Notes under the pieces: model-generated
Told to the model about the DNA's origin: nothing
The model's input: the letters and a program-made list of their open reading frames with translations, nothing else
Databases searched by the model: none
Made by a program: the position numbers and the translations under genes
NCBI GenBank assembly: GCA_023078555.1
Contig: CM041196.1
Location: 3,844,001-3,908,000 of the forward strand
Direction of reading: 5' to 3'
From: Ulva prolifera
Lineage: Eukaryota; Chlorophyta; Ulvophyceae; Ulvales; Ulvaceae
Length of the DNA: 64,000 nucleotides
Shown here: positions 49,598 through 60,500 of the stretch, piece after piece
How the letters are laid out: each line of letters starts with the position of its first letter
How positions within the stretch are numbered: position 1 is the stretch's first letter

Positions 49598-49622
49598 CAC
49601 TACAAGAAACCTGACCGGCCCA
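49598..49622 (+). repeat. Element D left terminal inverted repeat
   Basis: It begins CACTACAAGAAACCTGAC and matches the right end at 24 of 25 positions (C here, T there, at position 19). It is preceded by TGT. Confidence 0.95.
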
Positions 49623-51060
49623 AGGAAGGACAAGGTGCCCCTTATGACTTGGGGGCTCGTTGGCAGAGGGCTGTAGTGCCCCATGCTAGTTCAGGGGCGG
49701 TTTCAGGATTCGGCAGCTGGGGGGGGTTCCGGCTCCAGGGTCACTTTGAAAGTCAGGGGCACATATGAGCCCCACGATGAGGGGGTGTTTGCTTGGGCAT
49801 CCACCAAGCTGCTCCATAAGGGGCAGTATTTGTGCCACCATGCCATGGCACATTGGTGAAACGGTGCGATGCCCTGCTATGGACAATCGGGTCGCATTGA
49901 ATATTACTATCTTGACAGATAAGGCACATAATCGATTGAATGCGCGAACTGTGCACCGTGGGTGCTGATGACTGTTTCTGGCGGTACATCGACGCACGGA
50001 CATTGAGCAGGTGTCCCGTGGGTGGTGTGATGGGTCGGCTGTACAGATTCATGAATGCGTAAATCCTGGTCATGCTTCGCTTGATGTCGGCTTTCGTGGC
50101 GATCCTTGCGGCCGCCCGGAGGGAGCCAGCAGCGTTTGTAGCCGATGCATACAGCTAACGCGGATGCGGCTTTGGGCTCAACATGATTATTGACTCGCGC
50201 AGGTCTGCACTGTGATCACGTTCCCACCGGTGCGTGTGCTCAGTCAGGTGATCCAACGGATGGCTTATGCGCCCCTAGTCTTCTTCATGCGCGGAGAACG
50301 GACTTGATTAGTCGGCGTGGATTTCGCGTTGCTGCGAGTGAATCAATTAGTGACCAGCGTGCTTCCCCAGTGGCTGCCAGACGCCAATATCCGAAGCAAT
50401 GTAGTACGTTCCGGTAGGCTACATGCTCATGCTTCATCTGCCTTGGCTTGTGTGTTGCGCCACAGTTGCTCGTGACTGGTGTTCCATGATGACGCCTGCA
50501 GCAAAACGCCATTTGAGGTGAAAACAATGAAAACGATTGTTACACTGACATGCAGGTGATGATGCTCCACTGACATATTCCTTCGGTGTATCGTGACCAG
50601 TGTTGCAGCGGCAGTTTGCTGCTACACTCCACCTAGCCCAAGGCATCATGATTATGGCAGCAGTAGAAGCTACTTGATCACAAGCTACGGAAGGTGTAGT
50701 TTACGGTGCAGTGGATAGCCCATTAACGATGAGGTAGGCTGCTGGCAAGTATTATCTGTGAGTATCCACGCTGAATTCTTGATGTGTGGAGATGCTATGT
50801 CTAGCTAGGGCATGGAACTCGTGTCGTGTCCAAGTGATACAGCAAAATGCTTTGAACACCATTTGCTGGCTGCTCATGTAGGTGCTGCATTCAGGTTGGT
50901 TGTAGGTGCTCTGTGCGATAGGCATGGACCTCTATAGAAATCACGTGTTGCTGTCTCGACTCATAAACTTCGTCCAGCTCGGGTAAGCCGCATTATCAGC
51001 ACAAGTACCTATGGTGTTACATGGTCGTAACTTTTCAACCGAAGGTTGACAGCTTCAAAG
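49623..51060. other. Element D left interior, no gene seen
   Basis: The first 200 bp carries GTGCCCC/GGGGC words (AAGGTGCCCCTT, GTAGTGCCCC, CAGGGGCACA) that match similar words at the right end (57430-57545), as expected for subterminal motifs. No supported gene in the rest. Confidence 0.5.
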
Positions 51061-53610
51061 TGGGAATGAAAAACTGCACAGTTCACTGCACATGTGAGTT
51101 GTCGAATGGATTTGCAGCTCAGGTGTGCCAGTGGCAGCCTCAGCTCCTTCACAAAAAAATCAGCATGCTCACAGAAGCGGGAAACCAGCATGCACGTGCG
51201 ACGTATGCAGCCAGCACCCAACCCAGCCTTGGGCTGCTGGAGCTCAAACTGCACAGTTCACTGCACATGTGAGTTGCCGAATGGATTTGCAGCTCAGGTG
51301 CGCCAGTGGCAGCCTCAGCTCCTTCACAAAAAATTCAGCACGTTCACAGAAGCGGGAAACCAGCATGCACGTGCGACATATGCAGCCAGCACCCAACCCA
51401 GCCTTGGGCTGCTGAAGCTCAAACTGCACAATTCACTGCACATGTGAGTTGCGGAATGGATTTGCAGCTCAGGTGCGCCAGTGGCAGCCTCAGCTCCTTC
51501 ACAAAAAATTCAGCACGTTCACAGAAGCGGGAAACCAGCATGCACGTGCGACGTATGCAGCCAGCACCCAACCCAGCCTTGGGCTGCTGAAGGTCAAACT
51601 GCACAATTCACTGCACATGTGAGTTGCGGAATGGATTTGCAGCTCAGGTGCGCCAGTGGCAGCCTCAGCTCCTTCACAAAAAATTCAGCACGTTCACAGA
51701 AGCGGGAAACCAGCATGCACGTGCGACATATGCAGCCAGCACCCAACCCAGCCTTGGGCTGCTGAAGCTCAAACTGCACAATTCACTGCACATGTGAGTT
51801 GCGGAATGGATTTGCAGCTCAGGTGCGCCAGTGGCAGCCTCAGCTCCTTCACAAAAAATTCAGCACGTTCACAGAAGCGGGAAACCAGCATGCACGTGCG
51901 ACGTATGCAGCCAGCACCCAACCCAGCCTTGGGCTGCTGAAGCTCAAACTGCACAATTCACTGCACATGTGAGTTGCGGAATGGATTTGCAGCTCAGGTG
52001 CGCCAGTGGCAGCCTCAGCTCCTTCACAAAAAATTCAGCACGTTCACAGAAGCGGGAAACCAGCATGCACGTGCGACATATGCAGCCAGCACCCAACCCA
52101 GCCTTGGGCTGCTGGAGCTCAAACTGCACAGTTCACTGCACATGTGAGTTGCCGAATGGATTTGCAGCTCAGGTGTGCCAGTGGCAGCCTCAGCTCCTTC
52201 ACAAAAAATTCAGCATGTTCACAGAAGCGGGAAACCAGCATGCACGTGCGACGTATGCAGCCAGCACCAAACCCAGCCTTGGGCTGCTGGATCTCAAACT
52301 GCACAGTTCACTGCACATGTGAGTTGTCGAATGGATTTGCAGCTCAGGTGTGCCAGTGGCAGCCTCAGCTCCTTCACAAAAAAATCAGCATGTACACAGA
52401 AGCGGGAAACCAGCATGCACGTGCGACGTATGCAGCCAGCACCCAACCCAGCCTTGGGCTGCTGGAGCTCAAACTGCACAGTTCACTGCACATGTGAGTT
52501 GCCGAATGGATTTGCAGCTCAGGTGTGCCAGTGGCAGCCTCAGCTCCTTCACAAAAAAATCAGCATGTTCACAGAAGCGGGAAACCAGCATGCACGTGCG
52601 ACGTATGCAGCCAGCACCCAACCCAGCCTTGGGCTGCTGGAGCTCAAACTGCACAGTTCACTGCACATGTGAGTTGCCGAATGGATTTGCAGCTCAGGTG
52701 TGCCAGTGGCAGCCTCAGCTCCTTCACAAAAAATTCAGCATGTTCACAGAAGCGGGAAACCAGCATGCACGTGCGACGTATGCAGCCAGCACCAAACCCA
52801 GCCTTGGGCTGCTGGATCTCAAACTGCACAGTTCACTGCACATGTGAGTTGTCGAATGGATTTGCAGCTCAGGTGTGCCAGTGGCAGCCTCAGCTCCTTC
52901 ACAAAAATATCAGCATGTACACAGAAGCGGGAAACCAGCATGCACGTGCGACGTATGCAGCCAGCACCCAACCCAGCCTTGGGCTGCTGGAGCTCAAACT
53001 GCACAGTTCACTGCACATGTGAGTTGCCGAATGGATTTGCAGCTCAGGTGTGCCAGTGGCAGCTTCAGCTCCTTCACAAAAAAATCAGCATGTTCACAGA
53101 AGCGGGAAACCAGCATGCACGTGCGACGTATGCAGCCAGCACCCAACCCAGCCTTGGGCTGCTGGAGCTCAAACTGCACAGTTCACTGCACATGTGAGTT
53201 GCCGAATGGATTTGCAGCTCAGGTGTGCCAGTGGCAGCCTCAGCTCCTTCACAAAAAAATTAGCATGTTCACAGAAGCGGGAAACCAGCATGCACGTGCG
53301 ACGTATGCAGCCAGCACCAAACCCAGCCTTGGGCTGCTGGATCTCAAACTGCACAGTTCACTGCACATGTGAGTTGTCGAATGGATTTGCAGCTCAGGTG
53401 TGCCAGTGGCAGCCTCAGCTCCTTCACAAAAAATTCAGCATGCTCACAGAAGCGGGAAACCAGCATGCACGTGCGACGTATGCAGCCAGCACCAACCCAG
53501 CCTTGAGCTGCTGGATTTCAAACTGCACAGTTCACTGCACATGTGAGTTGATGAATGAATATACAGCTCAGGTTTGCCAGTGGCTGCCTCAGCTCCTTCA
53601 CAAAAAATCC
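51061..53610 (+). repeat. 175-bp tandem array in element D (about 14 copies)
   Basis: Unit marker: GTGAGTTG followed by GAATGGATTTGCAGCTCAGG, with a strict 175-bp period. In the first half GACATATGC and GACGTATGC alternate, a two-unit (350-bp) pattern. In the second half the variant CACCAAACCCAGCC recurs at 52266, 52791 and 53316, a three-unit (525-bp) pattern. The last copy is diverged. Open frames up to about 165 codons recur every 175 bp on both strands and are repeat artefacts. Confidence 0.95.
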
Positions 53611-54552
53611 AGCATGCTTGTAACAGCTGCCATGCGTAACATGTACATTTGCACCCAGGGAATGGTGGGACGTGTGGTTTGTGGACATGAAAGTGAACTC
53701 TGCTTATGGCAGGTGGAAAGTGGAGAGGAGTCCATGCCGGTAGAAAAGGCAAATCTGTACAGATCAGTGTCACGAGTCGCGACACGTTTGGATTTGATGC
53801 AGTTTACATCCACGACTCTTTTTTCTTCCCTAGAAAACTTTATCGAAGTATGATTTGGTGTGAAACACCGCGTCAAGCTGATTTAATTCCCACATACATT
53901 TCTGACTTGCTAGCTTTCGAGGTAAGCATCAGCAAGGCTGATGTCCCCAATGCTTGAAAAACTAATATTCGTGGAGACAACCTTACTCCCCGCTTCCCTC
54001 TTAATGGACGTGACGAATGGGAAATGGCATCGATTGTGCCCCTCGGCAAATGTACAGAGAGTTGGGTTTCCACCATTTCAGATTTATATCATGCTCGGAT
54101 GCACCTGGCGCCTGCAAACACAGCCACAATATATTATAATTACAGCCTCTTGAATTTTTCAGGTTAGCTGTGGCGAGACACAGGTCGTGTCATTGACGTG
54201 TGCTAAAGGGCAGCAATCACACACATAAAAGGAGCAGCCACCATACCGCTCGTGCCATCTTTATGATGGCGTCGACGTTGACCTTTGACTTCAGCACGAT
54301 GATGTGACGGCAGACATGGACCGTCGCGACTAGATGGCGGAGCTGGGGTCTGGTGCTGCCTACGCCATCGCTGTGGGGTATCCTCCCCCTACGCCACACG
54401 CACGCGGTGGCAACGCGCCTGGAGAACTTTGTCACGCCCAGCGAACGTCACTGAATCTGGCGACGGAATCCGGTCACAAGCGAGCGCATCTCCGCAGCAT
54501 TGTGGTATGACCGTCTACTCGTCGAGTGTGAGTTACTCCCAGATTTGCCACC
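53611..54552. other. Element D interior, no gene seen
   Basis: About 940 bp between the tandem array and the start codon of the unknown gene. It probably contains that gene's promoter. No motif stands out. Confidence 0.4.
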
Positions 54553-55884
54553 ATGCAAGCCGGCCAAGACGCTCCCGGGCTCCGGCCGTATACACTGTCT
54601 ATTAAGGTGATTGACATTTACTCAGATGGCAAACTCCTCGTGACAGCCGATACGTATACGAGCAAGCCACTAGGGGTGCCAGCAGATTGCCGCAGCCACG
54701 CTGAGGAAGTAATCTTGACTATATTGAGCGATGTCGGCAGGGCAGGGTCGAAGGAGTTCAGCGTGGAAGGCAGCTTGGAGAAGAAACAATTTAGTCTTCG
54801 GAAGATCATGGAACGAATCTACGCCATGAGACTCGAGGCAGCCGAGCCGGTGCACGAGGCGCTCACGCGACTGCAGAACACTACCCAGATTTAGGGCCAC
54901 TACGAATTACGTCTGACGACGAAGAAGAAAGGTCGCGGCAAAAGCAGACCAAAGGTCGATGCGCAGCAGGCCAAGTACAAGGTACGCAGCCACTTTAAAG
55001 CTGGCATTTGCACCAAGCGCGTTTCACGTTCAATATTGGGCGCGCACTCGCGAGTGGTCGACAGTCGCATTCCGCGCCGTCTAACCGTTGGGTCTCTCGT
55101 AATGAATGGTTAACAGTGCCCCATATTCAACGTGCAGAATCCAGCAAGGAGGGAAGCTGGGCTGGCAACTAAAGCGTACATGCCATCAAGCCTGTCCAAG
55201 GTAGCTCTCAATGCAGCATTGAAGGCCGATCCCGAATATCGCGTCAAGGTCAAGTTTCTGCCAAAGGCAGTAACATTCTGGGGACCAGAAGACCGATGGT
55301 GGCTACCGGGAATGCCTGTTGCCAGGCTTGGGCTGCGGGCCAAGCTGAGCTCTGACCTGTTTATCGAGGTCCTCACCCTAGTCTGCCTTCGCTGTATTCC
55401 ACAGAATTTACATGAGCAGTACTCAGGTGATCTCTGAACAATCAACTTTAGGATGCAATTGATTGCAAATGTCAGGTGCCACTCCTTGCAGAACATTGAA
55501 GAAGACGCCATCGTTGGCTTCCAGAAGTTGCTGGCGCTCGCTTCATATGGCGAGGCAATGCGGCGCGATTTGGCCACGAAGCATCTTGATTATCAGACGA
55601 AAAAGCTGCATTTGAAAATGCTGTCCAAGTATGACATCTTTGCCCTTTCCATGTCGGTATCCTTCGCCAATGTCACGATTCTGTCCTCTGATTACGAATA
55701 TGCCTATGTAGGGCCACAGATCTCTAGAGAACATGCGCTCGAGATCCAGAGCAGCTTGTCTGATGGACTTTTTACTGTCTATTGGAGAGAAAGAAGCACT
55801 CGGTACACACCCAAGTGCATCCAAGTTGACAGGAGGGGGCCCCCTCCCGGGCACCTTCAGAGTGCAGTTCAAGGCTTTATTTGA
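54553..55884 (+). pseudogene. Unknown element D gene with in-frame stop
   Basis: ATG at 54553 has a good context (GCCACCATGC). Exon 1 (54553-54981) ends at a strong donor, AAG/GTACGC. Exon 2 begins at 55138 (GTGCAG/AAT) in matching phase and runs to about 55370-55426. A third open stretch begins near 55492 (TTGCAG/AACATTGAAGAA). Exon 1 encodes RPYTLSIKVIDIYSDGKLLV... and is interrupted by TAG at 54892-54894 (codon 114); the frame then continues with the basic stretch LTTKKKGRGKSRPKVDAQQ up to the donor. The stop may be a disabling mutation, a sequencing error or a readthrough site. Exon 2 encodes a Trp-rich stretch, FWGPEDRWWLPGMPVARL. I recognise no family. The 3' borders and end are uncertain. 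Confidence 0.55.
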
Positions 55885-56393
55885 CAGCAGCTGTATCAAC
55901 AGCTTACAGTCTAGCTGCCATGGGTACGGCCACTGCGACGTGTGTGCTGTTCTTGCCCTAGCAGCAGCCTAGTGCACGTGGCGCCATGTTTGTACCCAAG
56001 ATGACATGCTTCGATGTGCAGGTGCTGACATAGAATCCAACACAGAACAGTGCAACACAGACCCACAGCTAAGCTTGCGATGTGCCAAGGTGTGTCACCA
56101 AACGTTGCATGTCCCCACTCCCTGCCTTGCAGCATAAGGCAGTCGGGGAGCGCAATGAGCATGCTTGCTCGCATTGAATTCGCAGTTTTAAACATATCCA
56201 GGTTTGCTCACTGTCAATAGATGCTGTACGTAGTCGTGAGGCACTCTCTATGTCGCATTTTTGGTTTCCATTGCAATTATGGCATTTGTTGGTGTATCCC
56301 TCCCTGGCCACATCTTTCTGCTACGGCGGTCCAGCTCTGTTGCACACAACTATATGCCAGCAGCAATGAGTTCTGATTTGGCATTTCATGCAG

Positions 56394-56449
56394 AGGAAGA
56401 GGACGTCAGGGCGGCAGAGGTCGAGGAAGTATTGAGGCTAGATGCAGAG
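56394..56449 (+). other. Possible small acidic exon in element D
   Basis: Bordered by TTTCATGCAG and GAG/GTGCAG, this 56-bp open stretch encodes EEEDVRAAEVEEVLRLDAE. It could be a downstream exon of the unknown gene at 54553. Evidence is limited to the splice-like borders and composition. The rest of 55885-57540 shows no supported gene. Confidence 0.3.
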
Positions 56450-57107
56450 GTGCAGAACAAGACCACAGCTCCAGAGAGAGGCTGCAGCACATTTGAAGAT
56501 TTTGTTTTGGACCGTTTTGTGTTGCCTTGCTGATTCATGTGTTGTTGTGATAGTGCAGCCCCCTCTCACCCTGCAGTGGCTTGTGCAATGGCGACCAGGT
56601 GTCATAGGAATGAGGGACGGGTATTAGCTGCCTCCAGCCTACAGATTGTAACCTTCACAAGCCACATGAGAACAGTAGGTCGCTTATCAGTACTGTACGG
56701 CTGCATGCTACATGTTTTCGAGCTCTGGAAGCACCACCATGATCTCCTCCTAGCAGTGCAGAGGAATGTCACCCTAATTGCATCAGTGGCAGATTCTGCC
56801 ACCAGCTCATAATAATTGGCCCTGATACCCGTGAAACTGCCATTGGGCCAAGGGCACTTCCAGCCCCTTGGTGGTAAGGGTCACTTCTGTGCTCACATAG
56901 GAGCAGAATCATGGTGATGTGCCACAGCCTCCTTCTGCCTACTTCTATGCCCTGAAGCACCATCTTATAGTCACAAGGAACTCAAATTACACCAATGTTT
57001 GGTTGACACACGTTTGCCACGATTTACGGCATAGGTGGAAGACTTCAAGCTCGATCCCGCCACGACGAACACCACCCACCTCGGCGACTTCCAAGCATGC
57101 ATATCCA

Positions 57108-57167
57108 GCCGTCCAGTGCCGAAATCCAGGATATCCAGCCGTCCAGTGCCGAAATCCCGTACACCAC
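57108..57167 (+). repeat. 30-bp direct repeat pair
   Basis: Two tandem copies containing ATATCCAGCCGTCCAGTGCC, in the right part of element D. No function is evident. Confidence 0.85.
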
Positions 57168-57540
57168 ACAACGCTGCATATACTTACGCAACTACCTACA
57201 TCGCCCACTGCTTTTGCATCGTTTATGCGTTATAAGCATTGCGCGTAGACCGGCTAACCATATAGTTATTGCCCCACGGAGCTAGGCTCTGTATGATCCG
57301 AAGCGATCGCTGCACGCCAGAGTCGCCGCTTGCCACCACTAACGGACCTGTTACGTTTCATGGACTTGATGTATTGAATGGATCTTGTTTCTGTACAGAA
57401 TAACGCCACTCACGACCGCAGCCGGCTTCAGCCCCTTGCCAGTGTCAGCCCCAGAGTTCAGGCAAATGTGCCCCCAGAGCTACACTCGGACTCATCCAAC
57501 TGCACCAAGTGCGCCTCACAATGTGCCCCTTCTGTGAGTC

Positions 57541-57565
57541 TGGGCCAGTCAGGTTTCTTGTAGTG
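57541..57565 (-). repeat. Element D right terminal inverted repeat
   Basis: On the minus strand it begins CACTACAAGAAACCTGAC. It is followed by TGT (57566-57568) and satellite. Confidence 0.95.
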
Positions 57566-60500
57566 TGTGGAGTGACCGAGTCCGTGTGGAGTGTCCGTAT
57601 GGAGTGACCGAATCCGTGTGGAGTGTCCGTGTGGAGTGACCGAATCCGTGTGGAGTGTCCGTATGGAGTGACCGCATCCGTGTGGAGTGTCCGTGTGGAG
57701 TGACTGAGTCCGTGTGGAGTGATCGAGTCCGTGTGGAGTGTCCGTGTGGAGTGACCGAGTCCGTGTGGAGTGTCCGTGTGGAGTGACCGAGTCCGTGTGG
57801 AGTGTCCGTGTGGAGTGACCGAATCCGTGTGGAGTGTCCGTGTGGAGTGACCGAATCCGTGTGGAGTGTCCGTGTGGAGTGACCGAGTCCGTGTGGAGTG
57901 TCCGTATGGAGTGACCGAATCCGTGTGGAGTGTCCGTGTGGAGTCACCGAGTCCGTGTGGAGTGTCCGTGTGGAGTGACCGAGTCCGTGTGGAGTGTCCG
58001 TGTGGAGTGACCGAATCCGTGTGGAGTGTCCGTGTGGAGTGACCGAATCCGTGTGGAGTGTCCGTGTGGAGTGACCGAGTCCGTGTGGAGTGTCCGTATG
58101 GAGTGACCGAATCCGTGTGGAGTGTCCGTGTGGAGTGACCGAATCCGTGTGGAGTGTCCGTATGGAGTGACCGAATCCGTGTGGAGTGTGCGTGTAAGGT
58201 TCCCGTGTGGAGTGACCGAGTCCGTGTGGAGTGTCCGTATGGAGTGACCGAATCCGTGTGGAGTGTCCATGTGGAGTCACCGAGTCCGTGTGGAGTGTCC
58301 GTGTGGAGTGACCGAGTCCGTGTGGAGTGTCCGTGTGGAGTGACCAAATCCGTGTGGAGTGTCCGTGTGGAGTGACCGAGTCCGTGTGAAGTGTCCGTAT
58401 GGAGTGACCGAATCCGTGTGGAGTGTCCGTGTGGAGTGACCGAATCCGTGTGGAGTGTCCGTATGGAGTGACCGAATCCGTGTGGAGTGTCCGTGTGGAG
58501 TGACCGAGTCCGTGTGGAGTGATCGAGTCCGTGTGGAGTGTCCGTGTGGAGTGACAGAGTCCGTGTGGAGTGTCCGTATGGAGTGTCCGTGTGGAGTGAT
58601 CGGGTCCGTGTGGAGTGTCCGTGTGGAGTGACCGAGTCCGTGTGGAGTGTCCGTATGGAGTGACCGAATCCGTGTGGAGTGTCCGTGTGGAGTGACCGAA
58701 TCCGTGTGGAGTGACCGAGTCCGTTTGGAGTGACCGAGTCCGTTTGGAGTGACCGAGTCCGTGTGGAGTGTCCGTATGGAGTGACCAAATCCGTGTGGAG
58801 TGTCCGTGTGGAGTGACCGAGTCCGTGTGGAGTGTGCGTGTAAGGTTCCCGTGTGGAGTGACCGAGTCCGTGTGGAGTGTCCGTATGGAGTGACCGAATC
58901 CGTGTGGAGTGTCCGTGTGGAGTCACCGAGTCCGTGTGGAGTGTCCGTGTGGAGTGACCGAGTCCGTGTGGAGTGTCCGTGTGGAGTGACCGAATCCGTG
59001 TGGAGTGTCCGTGTGGAGTGACCGAATCCGTGTGGAGTGTCCGTGTGGAGTGACCGAGTCCGTGTGGAGTGTCCGTATGGAGTGACCGAATCCGTGTGGA
59101 GTGTCCGTGTGGAGTGACCGAGTCCGTGTGGAGTGTCTGTATGGAGTGACCGAATCCGTGTGGAGTGTCCGTGTGGAGTGACCGAATCCGTGTGGAGTGA
59201 CCGAGTCCGTTTGGAGTGACCGAGTCCGTTTGGAGTGACCGAGTCCGTGCGGAGTGACCGGGTCCCAGTGGAGAGTCCGTGTGGAGTGTCCGTGTGGAGT
59301 GACCGAATCCGTGCGGAGTTTCCGTGTGGAGTGACCGAGTCCGTTGCGGAGTGACCGAGTCCGTGTGGAGTGTCCGTGTGGAGTGACCGAGTCCGTGTGG
59401 AGTGTGCGTGAGAGGTTCCCGTGTGGAGTGACCGAGTCCGTGTGGAGTTCCCGTGTGGAGTGACCGAGTCCGTGTGGAGAGTCCGTATGGAGTGACCGAA
59501 TCCGTGTGGAGTGTCCGTGTGGAGTGACCGAGTCCATGTGGAGTGTCCGTGTGGAGTGACCGAATCCGTGTGGAGTGACCGAGTCCGTTTGGAGTGACCG
59601 AGTCCGTTTGGAGTGACCGAGTCCGTTTGGAGTGACCGAGTCCGTGTGGAGTGTCCGTATGGAGTGACCGAATCCGTGTGGAGTGTCCGTGTGGAGTGAC
59701 CGAGTCCGTGTGGAGTGTCCGTGTGGAGTGACCGAGTCCGTGTGGAGTGTACGTGTGAGGTTCCCGTGTGGAGTGTCCGTGTCCTTGTGGAGTGTCCGTG
59801 CGGAGTGTCCGTGTGGAGTGACCGGGTCCGTGTGGAGTGTCCGTGTGGAGTCACCGAGTCCGTGTGGAGTGTCCGTCTGGATTGACCGAGTCCGTGTGGA
59901 GTGTCCGTGTGGAGTGACCGAATCCGTGTGGAGTGTCCGTGTGGAGTGACCGAATCCGTGTGGAGTGTCCGTGTGGAGTGACCGAATCCGTGTGGAGTGT
60001 CCGTGTGGAGTGACCGAGTCCGTGTGGAGTGACCGAGTCCGTGTGGAGTGTCCGTGTGGAGTGACCGAGTCCGTGTGGAGTGTCCGTATGGAGTGACCGA
60101 GTCCGTGTGGAGTGTACGTGTGAGGTTCCCGTGTGGAGTGTCCGTGTCCTTGTGGAGTGTCCGTGCGGAGTGTCCGTGTGGAGTGACCGGGTCCGTGTGG
60201 AGTGTCCGTGTGGAGTGACCGAGTCCGTGTGGAGTGTCCGTATGGAGTGACCGAGTCCGTGTGGAGTGTCCGTGTGGAGTGACCGAGTCCGTGTGGAGTG
60301 TACGTGTGAGGTTCCCGTGTGGAGTGTCCGTGTCCTTGTGGAGTGTCCGTGCGGAGTGTCCGTGTGGAGTGACCGAATCCGTGTGGAGTGACCGAGTCCG
60401 TTTGGAGTGACCGAGTCCGTTTGGAGTGACCGAGTCCATTTGGAGTGACCGAGTCCGTGTGGAGTGTCCGTATGGAGTGACCGAATCCGTGTGGAGTGTC

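Larger units (their letters stand above)
49598..57565. mobile_element. Element D: 8.0-kb CACTA transposon of a second end family
   Basis: Inverted repeats of 25 bp with one mismatch begin CACTACAAGAAACCTGAC and continue into GGCCCA. The start CACTACAAGAAA is the classical En/Spm terminus. TGT flanks both ends (49595-49597 and 57566-57568), and removal restores a satellite unit. Inside are a 175-bp tandem array and a spliced gene of unknown function with an in-frame stop. No transposase is recognisable, so D is probably non-autonomous. The ends carry TGCCCC/GGGGCA words. Confidence 0.92.

Noticed and set aside
52525..53022. 165-codon frames repeated every 175 bp in element D
   Set aside because: They arise from the tandem unit and occur on both strands with a fixed offset.
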